A stretch of 9,594 nt of DNA from Burkholderiaceae bacterium (GTDB taxonomy: Bacteria > Pseudomonadota > Gammaproteobacteria > Burkholderiales > Burkholderiaceae): positions 1 to 9,594 of the forward strand of contig CANBYN010000052.1 in NCBI GenBank assembly GCA_947373615.1, read 5' to 3'. Positions 7,246 through 9,594 of the stretch are shown piece after piece. The translations under genes and the position numbers were made by a program. Every line of letters begins with the position of its first letter. Positions within the stretch are counted from its first letter, which is position 1. The notes below the pieces were generated by a model. That model ran no database searches. It worked only from the letters and a program-made list of their open reading frames with translations, and was not told the origin of the DNA.

Positions 7246-7270
7246 TATGTTCGTTACCAAACAGACGTCA
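7246..7270 (+). promoter_or_regulatory. Motif copy upstream of the beta-barrel gene
   Basis: TATGTTCG (7246-7253), then TTACC, then AAACAGAC (7259-7266) recurs in near-identical form at 8011-8026, upstream of the next + strand gene. It may be a shared regulator site. The distance to the ATG is about 63 bp from its end. Confidence 0.25.
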
Positions 7271-7329
7271 CCAATCTTTAAACATATTGATCACAAAGTA
7301 ATTACTTCTAAAATAAGGGTTTAAAAAAA

Positions 7330-7926
7330 ATGAAAAATAAATTATTAGCAACAATGCTACTGACAGTCGCTGCAAATAGTGCAATGGCCCAAGCTAACTC
7401 ACAAGCAAACCCCTTTGAAGGCCCTTCAATCGGCGTTAGTGTCAGTTCAGTAGGAGGTACCACTGATGTATCTGGTCCTTTGTCTGGAAATGCTGGTCAA
7501 CAATCCGTTGTTCCTACGATTGATGCGGGATATGCGTTTGGAATTAGCAAAGATGTGGCTTTAGGTCTTACTGGTACATACGACTTAGCTGATACCAAAG
7601 GTGGTTCTGTTGGTAGCGCTAACTTAGTAGGCAAAAAGCATTACAGCATTAATTTCAAACCAGGATATGTATTAGGTACCAGCACAATGATTTATGGATT
7701 AATTGGATATAACCGCATGTCAGGTACGATGAATTACAACGGATATACCGGAACAAGCAACTTGAATGGTATTGGTTATGGTCTTGGTATTGAAGTCCTG
7801 TTAGATAAAAACGTTTATGTCAAACTTGAAGGGCAACAAATAAAGTATTCTTCCTCAACTCTTAATGGAGAGACTTATAAGCCAAGCGCAACTATCGCTA
7901 CATTAGGCTTGGGATACAAGTTTTGA
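7330..7926 (+). CDS. Small outer-membrane beta-barrel protein
   Basis: This is a 198-residue protein with a Sec signal peptide 'MKNKLLATMLLTVAANSAMA' (cleavage after AMA, residue 20). The mature part is built of alternating, Gly-rich amphipathic strands such as 'VVPTIDAGYAFGISKDVALG', 'YSINFKPGYVLGTSTMIYG', 'NGIGYGLGIEVLLDKN' and 'VYVKLEGQQI'. It ends 'LGLGYKF', with the C-terminal aromatic recognised by the BAM machinery. Length and pattern suit an eight-stranded barrel of the PF13505 (outer membrane beta-barrel) type. Function is unknown; adhesion or envelope stability are common for the class. AAGGG lies about 10 nt before the ATG. A TTGATC/TAAAAT pair (7287-7314) fits promoter spacing but would start transcription after this ribosome site, so it is doubtful. 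Confidence 0.88.
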   Translation: MKNKLLATMLLTVAANSAMAQANSQANPFEGPSIGVSVSSVGGTTDVSGPLSGNAGQQSVVPTIDAGYAFGISKDVALGLTGTYDLADTKGGSVGSANLVGKKHYSINFKPGYVLGTSTMIYGLIGYNRMSGTMNYNGYTGTSNLNGIGYGLGIEVLLDKNVYVKLEGQQIKYSSSTLNGETYKPSATIATLGLGYKF

Positions 7927-7958
7927 TAGTGTAATTTTTTCCCACCCTTAATTTATTT

Positions 7959-7988
7959 AAGCCACCTCATTTTTGGGATGGCTTTTTT
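7959..7988 (+). terminator. Terminator of the beta-barrel gene
   Basis: AAGCCA (7959-7964) pairs with TGGCTT (7979-7984). After one mismatch, inner pairs extend the stem to a loop of about 6 nt, and a T-run follows (to 7988). It starts 32 bp after the stop. Confidence 0.8.
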
Positions 7989-8010
7989 ATTTTTGACAAC
8001 AATCATGACG

Positions 8011-8031
8011 TATGTACGCAAACAGACTCAG
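8011..8031 (+). promoter_or_regulatory. Motif copy upstream of the His/Ala-rich gene
   Basis: TATGTACG followed by CAAACAGAC (8011-8027) matches the element at 7246-7266 apart from one substitution and a short gap. It lies about 95 bp before the small gene and just past the preceding terminator. Confidence 0.25.
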
Positions 8032-8071
8032 ATATTTACGTACTCACTCTATATTGATTCGTGAGCCATTT

Positions 8072-8104
8072 TTGACTTACATAAATAGAGAACTCTCTAT
8101 TTAT
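8072..8104 (+). promoter_or_regulatory. Promoter with perfect 24-bp palindromic operator candidate
   Basis: TTGACT (8072-8077) and TCTATT (8096-8101) are spaced 18 bp apart and resemble sigma-70 -35 and -10 boxes. Between and over them lies a perfect dyad, ATAAATAGAGA (8081-8091) and TCTCTATTTAT (8094-8104), with a 2-bp centre. Transcription would begin near 8108, just ahead of the AGGAGA ribosome site. A repressor bound here would block polymerase. Alternatively the RNA copy could fold and hide the ribosome site if transcription starts further up. Confidence 0.45.
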
Positions 8105-8121
8105 ATCTTTAGGAGAAATAC

Positions 8122-8373
8122 ATGACACTCGAACAAAAAACCAATTCAGCTGCTGCTCCAACAACCGCTCATCAGAACCATGTAAAAGCTGCTGAACATT
8201 GTGATGCTGCTTCTGCTGCTCATAAAGAAGCTGCTAAGCATGCTGAAGCTGGTGATGCTAAGCATGCTGGATATCACGCTGCGGTAGCCCAAGGCCATAC
8301 TATTCAAGCTAATGAACATAGTGAAATTGCTTGCAAGAAAACGGCTGAAGCCGCCCATGCTGTTAAGCATTAA
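8122..8373 (+). CDS. Small Ala/His-rich helical protein, function unknown
   Basis: This is an 83-residue protein with 25 Ala, 11 His and two Cys (27, 71), and almost no hydrophobic core residues. It is predicted to be largely helical from about residue 16 to the end. No signal peptide or membrane segment is seen. It contains a partly repeated unit, 'AAKHAEAGDAKHAGYHAA'. A strong ribosome site, AGGAGA, lies 5 nt before the ATG. GCT is the dominant Ala codon, suggesting high expression. It is a single-gene unit with its own promoter, palindrome and terminator. Histidines plus cysteines might bind metal, but the pattern also suits a stress-type, low-complexity protein. I do not recognise the family. 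Confidence 0.8.
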   Translation: MTLEQKTNSAAAPTTAHQNHVKAAEHCDAASAAHKEAAKHAEAGDAKHAGYHAAVAQGHTIQANEHSEIACKKTAEAAHAVKH

Positions 8374-8395
8374 GCCTTAATAGAAGCAAGAAGTT

Positions 8396-8420
8396 AACCT
8401 TTATCTTATTAATAAAGGTT
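8396..8420 (+). repeat. Perfect hairpin between the small gene and its terminator
   Basis: AACCTTTAT (8396-8404) and ATAAAGGTT (8412-8420) form a 9-bp perfect stem with a 7-nt loop, 22 bp after the stop. No T-run follows, so it may protect the mRNA 3' end or act as a weak first terminator. Confidence 0.5.
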
Positions 8421-8440
8421 ATTATTCTTATAAATGTTAG

Positions 8441-8467
8441 GCCCACCTGCATTTTGGTGGGCTTTTT
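8441..8467 (+). terminator. Rho-independent terminator of the His/Ala-rich gene
   Basis: GCCCACC (8441-8447) pairs perfectly with GGTGGGC (8456-8462) around an 8-nt loop, followed by TTTTT (8463-8467). Confidence 0.9.
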
Positions 8468-8534
8468 CATTGTCTAAGCATGCTTTATGTTCGTCATAGT
8501 ACATACTTAAATTATCTTAGCTAATATATTTGAG

Positions 8535-9290
8535 ATGCCTCAAGCTTATAACTACTATCTAGATATATACATGGAAACAAATGCGCTTAAAGATCAAAAC
8601 TATCTCTTTCACTCAATTCCTTACGAGGAATGGAATAGACTACTTCCGATGATTGAGCCCATAGATCTTCCTCTTGGGAAGGTCTTATATGAACCAGGCA
8701 TGAAAATGAGTCATGTTTACTTTCCTACGACGGCAATTGTTTCTCTCTTATATGCCTTGGAGAATGGATCTTCAGCTGAAATTGCCGTTGTTGGCAACGA
8801 AGGAATCGTAGGAATCTCCATCTTTATGGGTGGTGAATCTACTTCTAGCAGAGCAGTTGTTCAAAGTGCAGGCAAAGGTTGCTGAATTAAGTCAAGCGTG
8901 GTCTTGGCTGAATTTAATCGAGGCGGCCCCTTATTACATCTACTTTTACGATATACCCAGGCGCTCATTACACAGATGTCACAAACTGCTGTTTGCAACC
9001 GCCATCACACCTTAGATCAGCAATTTTGTCGTTGGCTATTGTTGAGTCTTGATCGTCTTTCAAGCAATGAACTTGTAATGACACAAGAACTGATTGCTAA
9101 CATGTTGGGTGTGCGTAGAGAGGGTGTTACAGAGGCCGCCCTGAAAGTTCAGAAGGCCGGTTTTATTAAATACGCACGTGGACATATCACCATCTTAGAT
9201 CGTGTAGGTCTAGAAAATCGAACTTGCGAATGTTACCAAGTGGTGAAAGATGAATATGCTCGCTTACTTCCAGAAAAATTAGCTATTTAG
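8535..9290 (+). pseudogene. Crp/Fnr-family regulator interrupted by an in-frame TGA
   Basis: One frame encodes a full Crp/Fnr-type transcription regulator (251 codons) except for a TGA at 8883-8885 (codon 117). The N-terminal part, residues 1-116, is the cyclic-nucleotide-type beta-roll: 'LPLGKVLYEPG' near 45-55, 'HVYFPTTAIVSLLY' from 60, and 'AVVGNEGIVGISIFMGG' to 100. After the stop, with no frame change, come 'VLAEFNRGGPLLHLLLRYTQ' (dimer helix) and the helix-turn-helix 'MTQELIANMLGVRREGVTEA' with 'ALKVQKAGFI' (about 182-211). From memory of family members, the residue after 'AGKG-aromatic' is usually Arg, so CGA to TGA is the simplest explanation. The truncated 116-residue product would lack dimerisation and DNA binding. 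GTG 8898 could restart translation but has no ribosome site. The start is uncertain: ATG 8535 or 8571, neither with a good ribosome site. A recent nonsense mutation, sequence error or readthrough are all possible. Confidence 0.85.
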
Positions 9291-9413
9291 TTCGATTTCA
9301 GACAGACAAGCAGTTCGCGGCACTTAATACTGCAACTGGGATAGCTTTCACTGTAGTCATTTGACCCCTATTGCCCAAGCAAGGGTTGTCCATATAACCC
9401 TAGAGGCAAACAA

Positions 9414-9594
9414 ATGAATAAGAATTTCCTCATTAATTCACTGCCAAATAAACTTCGGGAATCATTGCTTTCAAAGGCTGAGTTCATTGAGATAACACTC
9501 TCTCAAATGATCTGTGCGTCAAGTACAAGGATCGAGCATTTATATTTTCCAGTAGATGGATTTATTTCGATTCTCCAAAGTATCGATAAGCACC
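9414..9594 (+). CDS. Second Crp/Fnr-like regulator, N-terminal part (runs off window)
   Basis: The first 60 residues of a protein similar in layout to the preceding regulator are visible. 'FLINSLPNKLRESLLSKAEF' is the N-terminal helix region, then 'IEITLSQMICASSTRIEHLY' and 'FPVDGFISIL', the family's H-x-YFP-x-x-x-(F/A)-I-S-x-L strand. The glycine and acidic turn normally written LG-x-x-LYEPG is replaced by 'LSQMICASS', so the beta-roll is divergent and probably does not bind a cyclic nucleotide. AGAGG lies 8 nt before the ATG. The 123 bp between the two regulator genes contains only short weak dyads (for example GGGTT 9383-9387 with AACCC 9396-9400). The DNA-binding domain would lie beyond the window, so the family call rests on the N-terminus. 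Confidence 0.72.
   Translation, partial: MNKNFLINSLPNKLRESLLSKAEFIEITLSQMICASSTRIEHLYFPVDGFISILQSIDKH

Noticed and set aside
7287..7314. TTGATC-16-TAAAAT as promoter of the beta-barrel gene
   Set aside because: Box match is fair, but transcription would begin after the AAGGG ribosome site, leaving a leader of under 10 nt.
8146..8370. 74-residue frame antisense to the Ala/His-rich gene
   Set aside because: Its Ser/Met/Phe-rich content is the mirror of GCT/GAA/CAT codons on the + strand; it is a shadow.
8234..8484. Three copies of CTAAGCATGCT
   Set aside because: Two are in-frame repeats of the codons for A-K-H-A within the small gene. The third, past the terminator, is probably chance.
8883..8885. 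TGA as a selenocysteine codon
   Set aside because: The downstream hairpin lies closer to the TGA than known bacterial SECIS elements and has no clear bulged U. The expected residue is Arg rather than Cys, and a C-to-T transition is simpler.

Overview
The window is AT-rich, densely coded bacterial DNA. The gene families suggest a betaproteobacterium of the Burkholderiales, most like a low-GC freshwater form such as Polynucleobacter. The pointers are the ActP-type acetate symporter coupled to a DUF485 protein, and a Crp/Fnr regulator carrying the family's 'GNEGIVGISIFMGG' and 'GVRREGVTEAALK' stretches. This placement is inference from protein resemblance; there is no rRNA or other phylogenetic marker in the window.

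Left part (1-2424): the 3' end of a DnaQ-like 3'-5' exonuclease gene runs on the + strand into a perfect hairpin terminator with T-tracts on both sides. It converges on a minus-strand operon of a DUF485 membrane protein and the monocarboxylate symporter actP, which overlap by 4 bp (ATGA). A 448-bp non-coding stretch follows. It holds an Fnr-type palindrome (TTGAC, 4 bp, GTCAA) and a second inverted repeat upstream of the DUF485 gene.

Middle part (2873-5954): two + strand metabolic genes, a membrane acyltransferase (AT3 family) and a zinc-dependent cinnamyl-alcohol-type dehydrogenase, are separated by 235 bp of apparently degenerate DNA. The dehydrogenase ends 3 bp from a convergent minus-strand pair: a small MarR-like winged-helix protein and an unrecognised 73-residue protein.

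Right part (6095-9594): this looks like an envelope and stress module. A minus-strand set encodes a BON-domain lipoprotein, a CsbD-like protein and a COG4315-type lipoprotein, closed by a terminator. Divergent from it is a small outer-membrane beta-barrel protein with its own terminator. Next comes a tiny alanine- and histidine-rich helical protein behind a perfect 24-bp palindrome, again with its own terminator. Last are two tandem Crp/Fnr-type regulators. The first is interrupted by an in-frame TGA between its sensor and DNA-binding domains, while the reading frame stays open and well conserved on both sides. The second is cut by the window edge.

I do not see a CRISPR array, tRNA, rRNA, insertion sequence or phage gene. 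The most unusual observations are the TGA-split regulator, the palindromic operator candidate at 8081-8104, the Fnr-like box at 2760-2773, and a motif shared by the upstream regions of the beta-barrel and His/Ala-rich genes.
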